Notes under the pieces: generated by a model
The model's input: only the letters and a program-made list of their open reading frames with translations
What the model was told of the DNA's origin: nothing
Database searches by the model: none
Assembly: GCF_003991875.1 (NCBI RefSeq)
Contig: NZ_CP031423.1
Coordinates: 2,852,001 to 2,916,000 of the forward strand
Reading direction: 5' to 3'
Source: Microbacterium lemovicicum
Lineage (GTDB): Bacteria; Actinomycetota; Actinomycetes; Actinomycetales; Microbacteriaceae
DNA length: 64,000 nt
Shown here: in pieces, positions 44,929 through 53,153 of the stretch
Position numbering within the stretch: position 1 is the stretch's first letter
How the letters are laid out: every line of letters begins with the position of its first letter
Translations under genes and position numbers: made by a program

Positions 44929-45147
44929 TCAGGCAGCCCAGCCGTAGGTCGCGCGGAAGCGCTCGCGGAGACTGCGCTCCACGAGGGTCGGCACGTATGC
45001 GCGCAGCCGCACGCCGTCGAAGCGCTCGAACTCGTCGACCGTCGCGGCGAGGAGCTCGTCTTCCGGGAGCAGCGGGTAGCGCGAGGACAGCCGGCGCATG
45101 ACGTGCACGAGGGACTCGTACTCGCTCTCCGGATTCGTCGCGCTCAT
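44929..45147 (-). CDS. Small three-helix-bundle-type protein
   Basis: 72 residues: MSATNPESEYESLVHVMRRL, then SSRYPLLPEDELLAATVDEFERF, then VRLRAYVPTLVERSLRERF. It shares the pattern (helix, a P-x-x-P-like turn, helix, VRxxVPxLVE, basic helix) with the proteins from 48776 and 58169. These look like the actinobacterial three-helix-bundle dimerisation family. GAGGAT 6 nt upstream of the ATG may be a -10 box. Function unknown. Confidence 0.75.
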   Translation of the reverse strand: MSATNPESEYESLVHVMRRLSSRYPLLPEDELLAATVDEFERFDGVRLRAYVPTLVERSLRERFRATYGWAA

Positions 45148-45266
45148 GCTGTCATCCTCGCCTCCGCGCCACCGTCACGGAAACCCCTTGCGCAATCGGG
45201 CGTGCGGTGTTTCCCCGCCGCACGCGGCGCCGACCGCCGGGCGCCCGTTCTCGGGCGTCGCCCCGC

Positions 45267-47408
45267 CTACCCGCGCAGCGCGAGCGCGAAGGGCAGCACC
45301 GCCTCCGCCCCCGCCCGTCGCAGCTCGCCGGCGGCGACGGTCAGGGTCCATCGGCTGTCGGCGAGGTCGTCGACCAGCAGCACCGGGCCCGGCGGGATGC
45401 TGAGCCCCGTCGCATCGAAGCGGTCCCACACCCCGGCGAGACGATAGACGCTGTTGCCGCCCGGCTGCCCGGACGGCCCTCCCCCGCGGGTGCCGAGCGT
45501 GCCGAGGAACGGCAGCCGGCCCGCGCCGGCGAGCGCCTGGGCGAGCGACGCGATCAGCTGCGGCCGCGAACGGGAGGGCATGGCCACGACCGAGCCGGGA
45601 CGCTGCGCCCACGGCCACGACGCGAGCACGCGCACGGTCGCCTCGAGCAGCGCCGGGGGAACAGGGCCGTCGGGGCTCGACGCCGCGAACAGCTCGCGCA
45701 GCGCGCCGCCCCAGCCCAGGTCTGTCAGCCGGGCCAGCGCCCGGCCCTCCTCGGCCCGCTCGTCGAGCGGGATCCGCCCCTTCACGGGCACGCCCAGCCG
45801 GTCGGCGCCGGTCGGCCACTGCGCCCGCGGCTCGATCGGCACGCCGACGCGTTCGAGAGAGGCGGATGCCGCGGCATCCGCCTCTCCGGGAACCTCAGCG
45901 TCGAACCACATCCCGGCGCAGTTGTCGCACCGGCCGCACGGTGCGGCGGTCGGGTCGTCGAGAGCGGTCTGGAGGAACGCCATGCGACAGGTGGCGGTGC
46001 GCTCGTAGTCGAGCATGTTCTGCTGCTCGGCGACGCGCTCCGCGGAGATGCGCTCGTAGCGCTCGGCGTCATAGGTCCACGGCTGTCCGGTGGCCGCCCA
46101 CCCGCCGCGCTCGCGACGCACCGCGCCGTCGACGTCGAGCACCTTCAGCAGCAGCTCGAGCGGCGTGCGGCGGATGTCGACGAGCGCCTCGAGCGCGGGT
46201 GTGGAGGTCGGGTTCGGCCCGAGCTCGGAGATGACGCGCTCCGCGCGCTCCCGTGTGGGCATGGAGGCGGTCGCGAAGTAATGCCAGATGTCGGGATCCT
46301 CCGGCCCGGGCAGCAGCAGCACGTCGGCGTTCTCGGTCGCGCGGCCGGCCCGGCCGACCTGCTGGTAATAGGCCACGGGCGACGACGGCGCGCCCAGGTG
46401 GACGACGAATCCCAGGTCGGGCTTGTCGAAGCCCATGCCCAGCGCGCTCGTGGCGATGAGGGCCTTGACCTCGTTCGACTTCAGCTGCGCCTCGGCCTCC
46501 TCGCGCTCCCCCGCGTCAGTCTGACCGGTGTAGGCGCGCACGTTGTGGCCCGCCTCCCGCAGCAGCCGGGCGACGTCTTCGGCCGCACTGACGGTCAGCG
46601 TGTAGACGATTCCGGAGCCGGGCAGGTCGGCGATGTGGCTCAGCAGCCACGCGAGGCGGGCCTTGGCCGTCGGCAGGCGCAGCACCCCCAGCCGCAGGGA
46701 CGTGCGGGCGAGCGGACCGCGGATCGTCAGCACGTCCGCAGACCCGGTGCCGCCCTCGGATGCCCACCCGGCACCGCCCTCGGATGCCCCACCGGCACCG
46801 CCGAGCTGCTCGGCGACATCGACCACCACGCGACTGTTGGCCGTCGCGGTCGTCGCGAGGATCGGCACCCCGGCCGGCAGACGACGGATGAGTTCGGCGA
46901 GACGCCGGTAGTCGGGGCGGAAGTCGTGGCCCCAGTCACTGATGCAGTGCGCCTCGTCGACCACCAGCATCCCCATCCGCCGCACGAGCGCGGGAAGCTG
47001 CTCGTCGCGGAAGGCGGGGTTGTTGAGCCGCTCGGGCGACAGCAGCAGCACGTCGACCTCGTCGCGGTCGAGCGCCGCGACCACGTCGGTCCACTCGTGT
47101 GCGTTCGTGGAGTTGATGGCCACCGCGCGCACGCCGGCCCGCGCGGCCGCGGCGATCTGGTCGCGCATGAGCGCGAGCAGCGGCGACACCAGCACGGTCG
47201 GTCCCGCACCCGCGCGGCGCAGCAGAAGGGTCGCGACGAAGTAGACCGCGGACTTGCCCCATCCGGTGCGCTGCACGACGAGCGCGCGCCGGCGGTCGTC
47301 GACGAGCGCCGAGATGGCCTCGAACTGCCCCTCGTGGAAGTCGGCGTCCTCGCGGCCGACGAGGGTCTGGAGCACGCCGCGGGCGGCGGTGCGGGTGTCG
47401 TCGGTCAT
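45267..47408 (-). CDS. recQ: RecQ-family helicase with C-terminal phosphoribosyltransferase-like domain
   Basis: 713 residues. Helicase motifs: QRTGWGKSAVYF (Walker A, residues 47-53), DEAHCISDWGHDFRPDYRRL (DEAH 151-154), IVYTLTVSAAEDVARLL, and QQVGRAGRATENADVLLLPG. Zinc-binding cysteines appear in CRMAFLQTALDDPTAAPCGRCDNCAG. Instead of a standard HRDC tail, the end has VLLVDDLADSRWTLTVAAGELRRAGA, the PRPP-binding loop of type I phosphoribosyltransferases. AAGACT 6 nt before the ATG suggests a leaderless start. It probably unwinds DNA in repair; the role of the added domain is unknown. Confidence 0.92.
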   Translation of the reverse strand: MTDDTRTAARGVLQTLVGREDADFHEGQFEAISALVDDRRRALVVQRTGWGKSAVYFVATLLLRRAGAGPTVLVSPLLALMRDQIAAAARAGVRAVAINSTNAHEWTDVVAALDRDEVDVLLLSPERLNNPAFRDEQLPALVRRMGMLVVDEAHCISDWGHDFRPDYRRLAELIRRLPAGVPILATTATANSRVVVDVAEQLGGAGGASEGGAGWASEGGTGSADVLTIRGPLARTSLRLGVLRLPTAKARLAWLLSHIADLPGSGIVYTLTVSAAEDVARLLREAGHNVRAYTGQTDAGEREEAEAQLKSNEVKALIATSALGMGFDKPDLGFVVHLGAPSSPVAYYQQVGRAGRATENADVLLLPGPEDPDIWHYFATASMPTRERAERVISELGPNPTSTPALEALVDIRRTPLELLLKVLDVDGAVRRERGGWAATGQPWTYDAERYERISAERVAEQQNMLDYERTATCRMAFLQTALDDPTAAPCGRCDNCAGMWFDAEVPGEADAAASASLERVGVPIEPRAQWPTGADRLGVPVKGRIPLDERAEEGRALARLTDLGWGGALRELFAASSPDGPVPPALLEATVRVLASWPWAQRPGSVVAMPSRSRPQLIASLAQALAGAGRLPFLGTLGTRGGGPSGQPGGNSVYRLAGVWDRFDATGLSIPPGPVLLVDDLADSRWTLTVAAGELRRAGAEAVLPFALALRG
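45857..45886. repeat. Perfect 30-bp palindrome inside recQ
   Basis: Left arm GAGAGGCGGATGCCG (45857-45871) is followed immediately by its exact reverse complement (45872-45886). It encodes the linker EADAAASAS after the zinc-binding domain. The central 18 bp equal the palindrome at 27623-27640. Transcribed, it would form a near-loopless hairpin within the mRNA. Confidence 0.85.
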
Positions 47409-47504
47409 CTGTCGAGTCTTTCAGCGGGCGGCGACATCGGCGCCACGAGAGCCGTAGCATCCTCGGAGAGACGAACGTCGGCGGATGCCGGGGAGGAGCC
47501 ACCC

Positions 47505-48725
47505 ATGGACGACCGCACCCGATCCCGGCATCACCTCGGCTTCTGGATCGTCGCCGTGGTCTTCGTCCTGGTGATGTCGTACGCCACCGTGCCGACACCG
47601 CTGTATCCGCTCTACCAGGAGCTCGACGGCTTCCCGGTGGCCATGATCACGGTGATCTTCGCGGCCTTCGCCGCCGGCGTCATGCTCGCGCTGTACCTCG
47701 CCGGCCACGTCAGCGACTGGGTCGGACGCCGACGCGTGCTGCTGGTCGCCGTGCTCCTGTCGATCGTGGCCGCGGTCATCTTCCTGCTCTGGCCCGAGAC
47801 GGCGGGCCTGCTCGTCGCGCGGGTGATCGACGGGCTCAGCGTGGGCCTGCTCACCGCCACCGCCACCGCGCATCTCGGCGAGCTCCGCGCGGTCGCCCGT
47901 CCCGGCGAGGGGCCGGCACTGGCCGCCTCACTCGCCGGCGCCGCGAACATCGGCGGCCTGGCGCTGGGGCCGCTCATCGGCGGTCTCTTCGCGGAGTTCC
48001 TCCCGGCACCGCTCGTGCTGCCGCACGCCGTCTACCTGGTGCTGCTCGTCGCCGCTGCCGGCGCGCTGCTGATCGTGCCCGAGACCGTCACGCGCCCCGA
48101 TGAGCTGCCCGCGTACCGCCCGCAGCGGCTGGCCGTGCCGGAGGGCGGCGGACGGGTCTTCCTCCTCGCCGGGGCCGCCGTGTTCTCCGGCTTCGCCGTG
48201 TTCGGACTCTTCACCTCGCTCGCCCCGACGTTCCTCGCGAAGACGTTCGACGAGACCGACCATCTGCTGGCCGGCATCCCGCCGTTCGCCGTCTTCGCCG
48301 CCGCCGCGATCGGCCAGGTCGCGCTGGCGGGCCTCTCGCTCCGGCGCCAGCTGACGATCGCGATCATCACGTGCATCGCCGGACTCGGACTGGTGGCCGT
48401 CGGCGCCGTCGTGCCGGAGCTGATCGCGTTCATCGTCGGCGGGGCGATCGCCGGTGTCGGCGTGGGCCTCCTCTTCAAGGCCGCGACGAGCACGGTGCTG
48501 GCCGTGGCCGACCCGGCCCGTCGCGGAGGAACGCTCGCGCTGCTGTTCCTCGTCGCCTACACCGGCCTGACGGTGCCCGTCATCGCCGTCGGCGTCGCAC
48601 TCGTGAGCATCCCCCCGGTGCCGGTGCTCCTCGTCTTCATCGCCCTCGTGCTGGTCGGCACCACCCTCGCCGGCCTGACGATGCGCCGCGATGCGGCCCG
48701 GGCCGCAGCATCCATCGCCTCCTGA
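47505..48725 (+). CDS. MFS transporter
   Basis: 406 residues with about 12 helices. The start at 47505 has GGGAGGAG about 7 nt upstream; the much longer frame to the left lies antisense to recQ and is discarded. MFS signature loop GHVSDWVGRRRVLLVAVLL between helices 2 and 3, and a second-half counterpart near LAGLSLRRQLTIAIITCIAG. Substrate unknown. It is divergent from recQ. Confidence 0.9.
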   Translation: MDDRTRSRHHLGFWIVAVVFVLVMSYATVPTPLYPLYQELDGFPVAMITVIFAAFAAGVMLALYLAGHVSDWVGRRRVLLVAVLLSIVAAVIFLLWPETAGLLVARVIDGLSVGLLTATATAHLGELRAVARPGEGPALAASLAGAANIGGLALGPLIGGLFAEFLPAPLVLPHAVYLVLLVAAAGALLIVPETVTRPDELPAYRPQRLAVPEGGGRVFLLAGAAVFSGFAVFGLFTSLAPTFLAKTFDETDHLLAGIPPFAVFAAAAIGQVALAGLSLRRQLTIAIITCIAGLGLVAVGAVVPELIAFIVGGAIAGVGVGLLFKAATSTVLAVADPARRGGTLALLFLVAYTGLTVPVIAVGVALVSIPPVPVLLVFIALVLVGTTLAGLTMRRDAARAAASIAS

Positions 48726-48775
48726 ACGCGGGCATCGTTCACCTGCTGGTCACCCGGGCGTCGTAGCGTCGCGCC

Positions 48776-49219
48776 ATGAGCGACAGCGACACCCCCGACG
48801 ACACCTACCTCGCCCAGACCGGGTTCGCCTCGACCACCCGCGGCGACCGCGGTCCGGCGCCGGAGGAGGACGAGATCCTCATCGAGGAGCGCCGTGCCGG
48901 AGCCGCCGACGAGGGCGTCGACGCGCACGAGTCCCCCGTGCCGCCCGCGGCCGAGGAGACGCCCGAGGAGGCCGCCGAGCGCGCCCGCCTCGAGGAGGCG
49001 GACGTCGAGAAGGTCGTCGAGCGGCTCGCCGAGAGATTCTCCGATGTCCCCGTGGAGGTCGTCGAGGAGACGGTGACCGAGATCCACGAGTCGATGGAGG
49101 ATGCCGCGGTGCGCGACTTCGTTCCGCGCATCGTCGAGCACGATGCCCGCGACCGGCTGCGCGAGGTCGAGGAGGAGATCGACGGATCCTCGGCGGACGA
49201 GGCTCCTTCCGCACGCTGA
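48776..49219 (+). CDS. Acidic protein with C-terminal three-helix-bundle domain
   Basis: 147 residues. The N-terminal 75 are acidic and probably disordered (EEDEILIEERRAGAADEG onward). The C-terminus is DVEKVVERLAERFSDVPVEVVEETVTEIHESM, then VRDFVPRIVEHDARDRL, closely matching the small proteins from 44929 and 58169. TAGCGT lies 6 nt before the ATG, implying leaderless expression. Function unknown; dimerisation suggested by the family look. Confidence 0.8.
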   Translation: MSDSDTPDDTYLAQTGFASTTRGDRGPAPEEDEILIEERRAGAADEGVDAHESPVPPAAEETPEEAAERARLEEADVEKVVERLAERFSDVPVEVVEETVTEIHESMEDAAVRDFVPRIVEHDARDRLREVEEEIDGSSADEAPSAR

Positions 49220-49288
49220 CACGCGTCCGGTCGTCCCACCGGCCGTCAGCGCCCGCGCGACCCGCTTAGGCTGGAGCGCAGGAGGATC

Positions 49289-49888
49289 ATGTCGTCTCGA
49301 GCCGACCGCGGCACCCGCGCCCTGCGCGGCGTGGCCGCCGCCGCAGTCGCGACGTTCGCCGCGACCGCCTCCCACGCCGCGGTCACCGGCCAGGCGCCGC
49401 CGCTCGCCAACCTGCTTCTGGCCCTCGGCCTGGCCGCGCCGATCTGCGTGATCCTCACCGGACGGGCGCCGTCGTGGTGGCGCATCTCGATCGCCGTCGC
49501 CGCGAGCCAGACCCTGTTCCACTCGATCCTGTCCCTCGACCTCGCCGGGACCGGCGCCGACGCCGCGGGTCACCACGGCATGACCATGTCGGAGCATGCG
49601 AGCTCCGCGACGGCGGCCGGTCCTGCACTCCTCCACGGGGTCGACTCGCCGTGGATGTGGCTCGCCCACGCCGTGGCCGCCGTTCTCACGATCCTGGCCC
49701 TCGGCCGCGGCGAGCGCGCTCTGCGCGTCGTCCGCGACTTCCTCGCCGAGGCCTTCCGCGCCCTCGCGCCGCTGCGCGCGCCGGTCGTCCACACCGTCCC
49801 GCAGCCCGCCGTTCCCGCGCCCCTCGTGCGCTCAGGCATCGCCGTGCTGTCGGTGATGCGGCGGCGGGGACCGCCGGCTGTCGCCTGA
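49289..49888 (+). CDS. Hypothetical His/Met-containing membrane protein of the copper cluster
   Basis: 199 residues with four or five hydrophobic segments. A short extracytoplasmic-looking loop, GHHGMTMSEHASS, is rich in His and Met and could bind Cu(I)/Cu(II). A second His lies in LLHGVDSPWMWLAHAVAAV. AGGAGG precedes the ATG, with TAGGCT further upstream as a likely -10 box. It precedes the YcnI and CopC genes on the same strand, suggesting a role in copper handling. No family assigned. Confidence 0.75.
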   Translation: MSSRADRGTRALRGVAAAAVATFAATASHAAVTGQAPPLANLLLALGLAAPICVILTGRAPSWWRISIAVAASQTLFHSILSLDLAGTGADAAGHHGMTMSEHASSATAAGPALLHGVDSPWMWLAHAVAAVLTILALGRGERALRVVRDFLAEAFRALAPLRAPVVHTVPQPAVPAPLVRSGIAVLSVMRRRGPPAVA

Positions 49889-49964
49889 CCCGCGACATCC
49901 ACCTCTTCCCTCTCCGCGCGCAGCGGCGTCGATCGCGCGCGCGTCCGCAGAAAGCAGCATCACC

Positions 49965-50717
49965 ATGTCTTCACGCAACACGTATCGTCGCGCCCTCACG
50001 GGTGCGGCCCTGGGCATCGTCCTCGCCGTCGGCGTCCCGCTGGCAGCATCCGCCCACGTCACCGTCAACCCCGGCACGGCCGATCCCGGCAGCTACACGC
50101 AGGTGCAGTTCCGCGTGCCGAACGAGTCCGAGACCGCCGAGACCGTTCGTCTCGAGGTCACGCTGCCCTCCGACACCCCGTTCACGAGCGTGCGGTACGA
50201 ACCCGTGCCCGGATGGACGGCGACCATCACCACGGCGACCCTGCCGCAGCCGGTCGAGGTCGGCGGCAACACCATCACCGAGGCGCCGACGAGCATCGTC
50301 TGGCAGGCCGATCCCGGCGTCGGGATCGGTCAGGGCGAGTTCGTGAACTTCCCCGTCTCGCTCGGACCGGTGCCGGACGTCGGCTCGGTGCTCCTGCCGG
50401 CCGTGCAGACGTACGACGATGGCAAGGTCGCGGAGTGGACCGCCACCCCCGACGAGGTCGCCGCGGACGACACCCTCGATCCCGCGCCCGTGCTCTACAT
50501 CACCGACGTCCCGCCGGCGGATGAGCACGCTGCGCACGGCGCGGGTGCCGCCGGGTCGTCGGGGTCGTCGGACGAGATGACGATGACGACGGATGCCCCG
50601 GCCGACTCCTCGTCGGGCCTCGCCCTCGGACTCAGCATCGCCGCGCTGGTGCTGGGTGCCGGCGGTGCGGTGCTCGGCGCGCTCGCGTTCGCCCGCCGGC
50701 CGAAGGCGCGCTCGTGA
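49965..50717 (+). CDS. YcnI-family (DUF1775) copper-binding membrane protein
   Basis: 250 residues. A signal peptide ends ...VGVPLAASAHV, giving the DUF1775 mature start at His (HVTVNPGTADPGSYTQVQFRVPNESE), which together with a later Glu/Trp binds copper. The core continues RYEPVPGWTATI to EWTATPDEVAADD. A Ser/Met-rich linker with DEHAAHGAG leads to a C-terminal helix (GLALGLSIAALVLGAGGAVLGALAF) and basic anchor. It acts outside the membrane. Its stop overlaps the copC GTG. Confidence 0.92.
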   Translation: MSSRNTYRRALTGAALGIVLAVGVPLAASAHVTVNPGTADPGSYTQVQFRVPNESETAETVRLEVTLPSDTPFTSVRYEPVPGWTATITTATLPQPVEVGGNTITEAPTSIVWQADPGVGIGQGEFVNFPVSLGPVPDVGSVLLPAVQTYDDGKVAEWTATPDEVAADDTLDPAPVLYITDVPPADEHAAHGAGAAGSSGSSDEMTMTTDAPADSSSGLALGLSIAALVLGAGGAVLGALAFARRPKARS

Positions 50718-51328
50718 GGGCCGGCCGCCTCACCGCGGCGCTCGTGCTCGCGGGAGTCGTCGTCTTCGCGGGGGCGCAGACCGCCTCCGCGCACGACTCC
50801 CTGATCGCCGCGTCGCCCGCCTCCGGCGACACTGTGGCCGCGCTGTCCCAGGTCGAGCTCACCTTCAGTGAAAACCTCCTCGACCTCGGCGCGGGCAACA
50901 TCGTCGAGATCACCGGCCCCGACGGCCGGTACTACGAGACGGACTGCGTGGCGCTGGCAGGGCCCACGCTCTCCACCCCGGTGGCGCTCGGCGCAGCCGG
51001 CACCTACGAGGTCGTGTGGCGCGCGGTCTCCTCCGACGGCCATCCCGTCTCCGACACGTACTCGTTCGAGTACGCGCCGGCCGCCGGCGCCGCCGCATCG
51101 GCCGGATCGGCGACGCCGGTCTGCGGCGACGGGTCGACGGGTGACGCGGCGGCCGGCGACGCAGCGGCCGGTGGCGACACATCCGCCGCACCGGATGCCG
51201 CGGCGGACGGTTCGCCCCCGGGATCCGCGGGCGACGGCGGCATCGGCCTCGGCCTGCTGCTCGGCGGCGGCGCGGTGGTGCTGGTCGGGGCTGCGGTGAT
51301 CCTCATCCTCCGCACCCGCACGCGCTGA
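50714..51328 (+). CDS. copC: CopC-domain copper-binding protein
   Basis: 204 residues from a GTG within the previous stop (GTGA). The signal peptide ends TASAHDSLIAASPASGDTV, exposing the N-terminal His of the CopC copper site. The fold continues VELTFSENLLDLGAGNIVEITGP and SSDGHPVSDTYSFEY with a second His. A Gly/Ala/Asp linker and a C-terminal membrane helix (GLLLGGGAVVLVGAAVILIL) anchor it. It probably chaperones periplasmic-side copper with the YcnI protein. Confidence 0.93.
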   Translation: MRAGRLTAALVLAGVVVFAGAQTASAHDSLIAASPASGDTVAALSQVELTFSENLLDLGAGNIVEITGPDGRYYETDCVALAGPTLSTPVALGAAGTYEVVWRAVSSDGHPVSDTYSFEYAPAAGAAASAGSATPVCGDGSTGDAAAGDAAAGGDTSAAPDAAADGSPPGSAGDGGIGLGLLLGGGAVVLVGAAVILILRTRTR

Positions 51329-51334
51329 TCACCC

Positions 51335-51365
51335 GGCACCGGGAGCGCCTCGCGCGCCCGGTGCC
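51335..51365. terminator. Terminator stem-loop after copC
   Basis: GGCACCGGG (51335-51343) pairs with CCCGGTGCC (51357-51365) over 9 bp around a 13-nt loop. It lies 6 nt past the copC stop and before the convergent oxidoreductase gene, so it may work both ways. Confidence 0.65.
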
Positions 51366-51404
51366 TGGTGGCCGCGCGAGCTCGAACCGGAAGAGCCCCC
51401 TCCG

Positions 51405-52298
51405 CTAGGCCGCGGCGCCCTGAGCCGCCGCCTCCGCCTCCGCCTCCGCGAGCGACACGGCGAGCACGTCGCGGAGGGAGGTCGTCGGCCTCCCCAGCAC
51501 ATCGGCGAGCGTCGGGTCGACGATGCCGAAGTGCCGCTGCCGAGCCGCCTGGAAGAGGCCGATCGACATGCGCGCCGCCATCTCCGGAGCCCCTCCGCGC
51601 GTCAGCTCCGCGGCGTGGTCCTCATCGTCGATCACCGTGTGCCGGATCTCACGGCCGAGGATGCCGGATGTCGCGGCCGCCAGTGCCGCCATGTCGAACG
51701 CCTCCCCCGCCGTCAGGTTGACGGCGGGAAGCTCGAGGGTCTCGTCGAGCAGCAGGGCTGCGATGCCGGGCCCGAGGTCGCGGTGGAAGGTCCAGGACAC
51801 CGGGGCGTCCCGGGGCGCACGCAGCTCGCCGCCGGAAGCCGCGGTCGTCGCCATGCGCAGCGCCGTGTCGGCGTAGAACCCGTTGCGAAGCGCGGTGAAC
51901 GGCAGACCACTGTCGCGCAGCATCACCTCGGTCGCGGCGTGCGTGACGGCGGGCGGGAACGGCGACAGCGCGTCGGCGCCGACGTGGCTCGTGTAGAAGA
52001 CACGCGACACCCCGGCGGTGCGGGCGGCATCGAGGGCGACGCGGTGCGCCTCCAGGGCGGCCGGGCCGATCCGCGGCGCGGAGACGACGAGCACCCGGTC
52101 GGCGTCGGCGAAGGCGTCGACCAGTGACGACGGGTCGTCGTAGTCGCCGCGACGAACGCGCACGCCCCGTTCGGCGAGTGCGGCGGCCGCCTCCGGACGT
52201 GTGGTGCTGACACCGATGGATGCCGGGTCCGCGCGCTCGAGCAGGGCGTCCACGACAGCGCGGCCGAGGCGGCCGCCGGCTCCGGTGATGACGATCAT
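51405..52298 (-). CDS. NmrA-like NAD(P)H:quinone oxidoreductase (QOR2 type)
   Basis: 297 residues. Atypical SDR fold with MIVITGAGGRLGRAVVDALLER as the cofactor loop, then RRGDYDDPSSLVDAFADADRVLVVSAP and VFYTSHVGAD. Closest sense is YtfG/QOR2 quinone reductase or NmrA-like redox sensor. AGGAGG lies 6 nt before the ATG. It is divergent from a TetR regulator and almost certainly under its control. Confidence 0.88.
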   Translation of the reverse strand: MIVITGAGGRLGRAVVDALLERADPASIGVSTTRPEAAAALAERGVRVRRGDYDDPSSLVDAFADADRVLVVSAPRIGPAALEAHRVALDAARTAGVSRVFYTSHVGADALSPFPPAVTHAATEVMLRDSGLPFTALRNGFYADTALRMATTAASGGELRAPRDAPVSWTFHRDLGPGIAALLLDETLELPAVNLTAGEAFDMAALAAATSGILGREIRHTVIDDEDHAAELTRGGAPEMAARMSIGLFQAARQRHFGIVDPTLADVLGRPTTSLRDVLAVSLAEAEAEAAAQGAAA

Positions 52299-52317
52299 GA
52301 GATACCTCCTTATCGCT

Positions 52318-52379
52318 GCTAACGCATTTTCGTTAGCGTTGGGTTAGTGACGCTAACACCGTTGCGATAGCGTGGTCAA
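52318..52379. promoter_or_regulatory. Overlapping divergent promoters and TetR operator half-sites
   Basis: Half-sites GCTAACG (52318-52324), CGTTAGCGT (52331-52339) and ACGCTAAC (52350-52357) form two overlapping inverted repeats. The oxidoreductase promoter on the minus strand is TTGACC (52379-52374), 18 nt, TAGCGT (52355-52350). The TetR gene has TAGCGT at 52368-52373, 7 nt before its ATG. TetR binding would cover the oxidoreductase -10 box. Confidence 0.65.
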
Positions 52380-52380
52380 C

Positions 52381-53109
52381 ATGGCTGACGACGACGCCCC
52401 GACGGGCGAACGCATCCTCCGCTCCGTCCTCGAGCTGCTCGACGAAGGCGGGGCCGACGCCGTCTCGACGCGCGCCGTGACGGCGCGCGCGGCCGTGCAG
52501 GCTCCGGCCATCTACCGGCTGTTCGGCGACAAGGACGGGCTGCTGCTGGCCGCCTGCGAGCGCGCCTACGCGGACTGGGTCGGGAGCAAGGCCCGCCGAT
52601 CCCCGCACGAGGACCCGGTCGAGGCGCTGCGCGACGGCTGGGACGACGCGGTCGACTTCGGCACCCGGCATCCTGCCGTCTACCGGCTCGCCGAGGGCCG
52701 CTCCGACCGCCTGCCCTCACTGGCGGCCGGACAGGTGATCCTCGGCGACAAGATGGCACGGCTGGCGGCGGCGGGCCGCCTGCGGGTCAGCGTCGAGCAG
52801 GCCACCCTGCTCTTCCACGCCGCCGGTCGCGGTGTCATCCTCACCCTCATCGACGGCTCCATGGACACGGCCGGACTCGCGCTCAGCGATCTGGCGCGCG
52901 AGGCGGCGATCGCGGCCATCGTGACCGATGCGCCTCTCGCCGGCGACGCCACCGGCGCGGCGAGTGCCGGAGCCCTCCGCGCCGCCCTGTCGGCCGACCC
53001 CGACCTGTCAGCGCACGCCAGGCTCATCCCCGCGGAGGTGCAGCTGCTCGACGTCTGGCTGCAGCGCATCGCCGCTCCCCCGCTGCCCCCGCTGCGTGTC
53101 GGTTCATGA
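52381..53109 (+). CDS. TetR/AcrR-family transcriptional regulator
   Basis: 242 residues; start at the ATG at 52381, which has TAGCGT 7 nt upstream and no Shine-Dalgarno site. N-terminal HTH ERILRSVLELLDEGGADAVSTRAVTARAAVQAPAIYRLFGDKDGLL, then a helical ligand-binding domain ending in VQLLDVWLQRIA. It probably represses the divergent quinone-reductase-like gene and itself. Confidence 0.92.
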   Translation: MADDDAPTGERILRSVLELLDEGGADAVSTRAVTARAAVQAPAIYRLFGDKDGLLLAACERAYADWVGSKARRSPHEDPVEALRDGWDDAVDFGTRHPAVYRLAEGRSDRLPSLAAGQVILGDKMARLAAAGRLRVSVEQATLLFHAAGRGVILTLIDGSMDTAGLALSDLAREAAIAAIVTDAPLAGDATGAASAGALRAALSADPDLSAHARLIPAEVQLLDVWLQRIAAPPLPPLRVGS

Positions 53110-53153
53110 CGCCGCGAAGAGCCCCGCACAGCCCGGACGTCTAGCGTGTCGTC

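Noticed and set aside
45207..47504. Very long open frame on the plus strand running antisense through recQ into the MFS gene
   Set aside because: It is an artefact of GC-rich third positions of recQ on the other strand. Its translation has no domain until the MFS start at 47505, which has its own ribosome-binding site.
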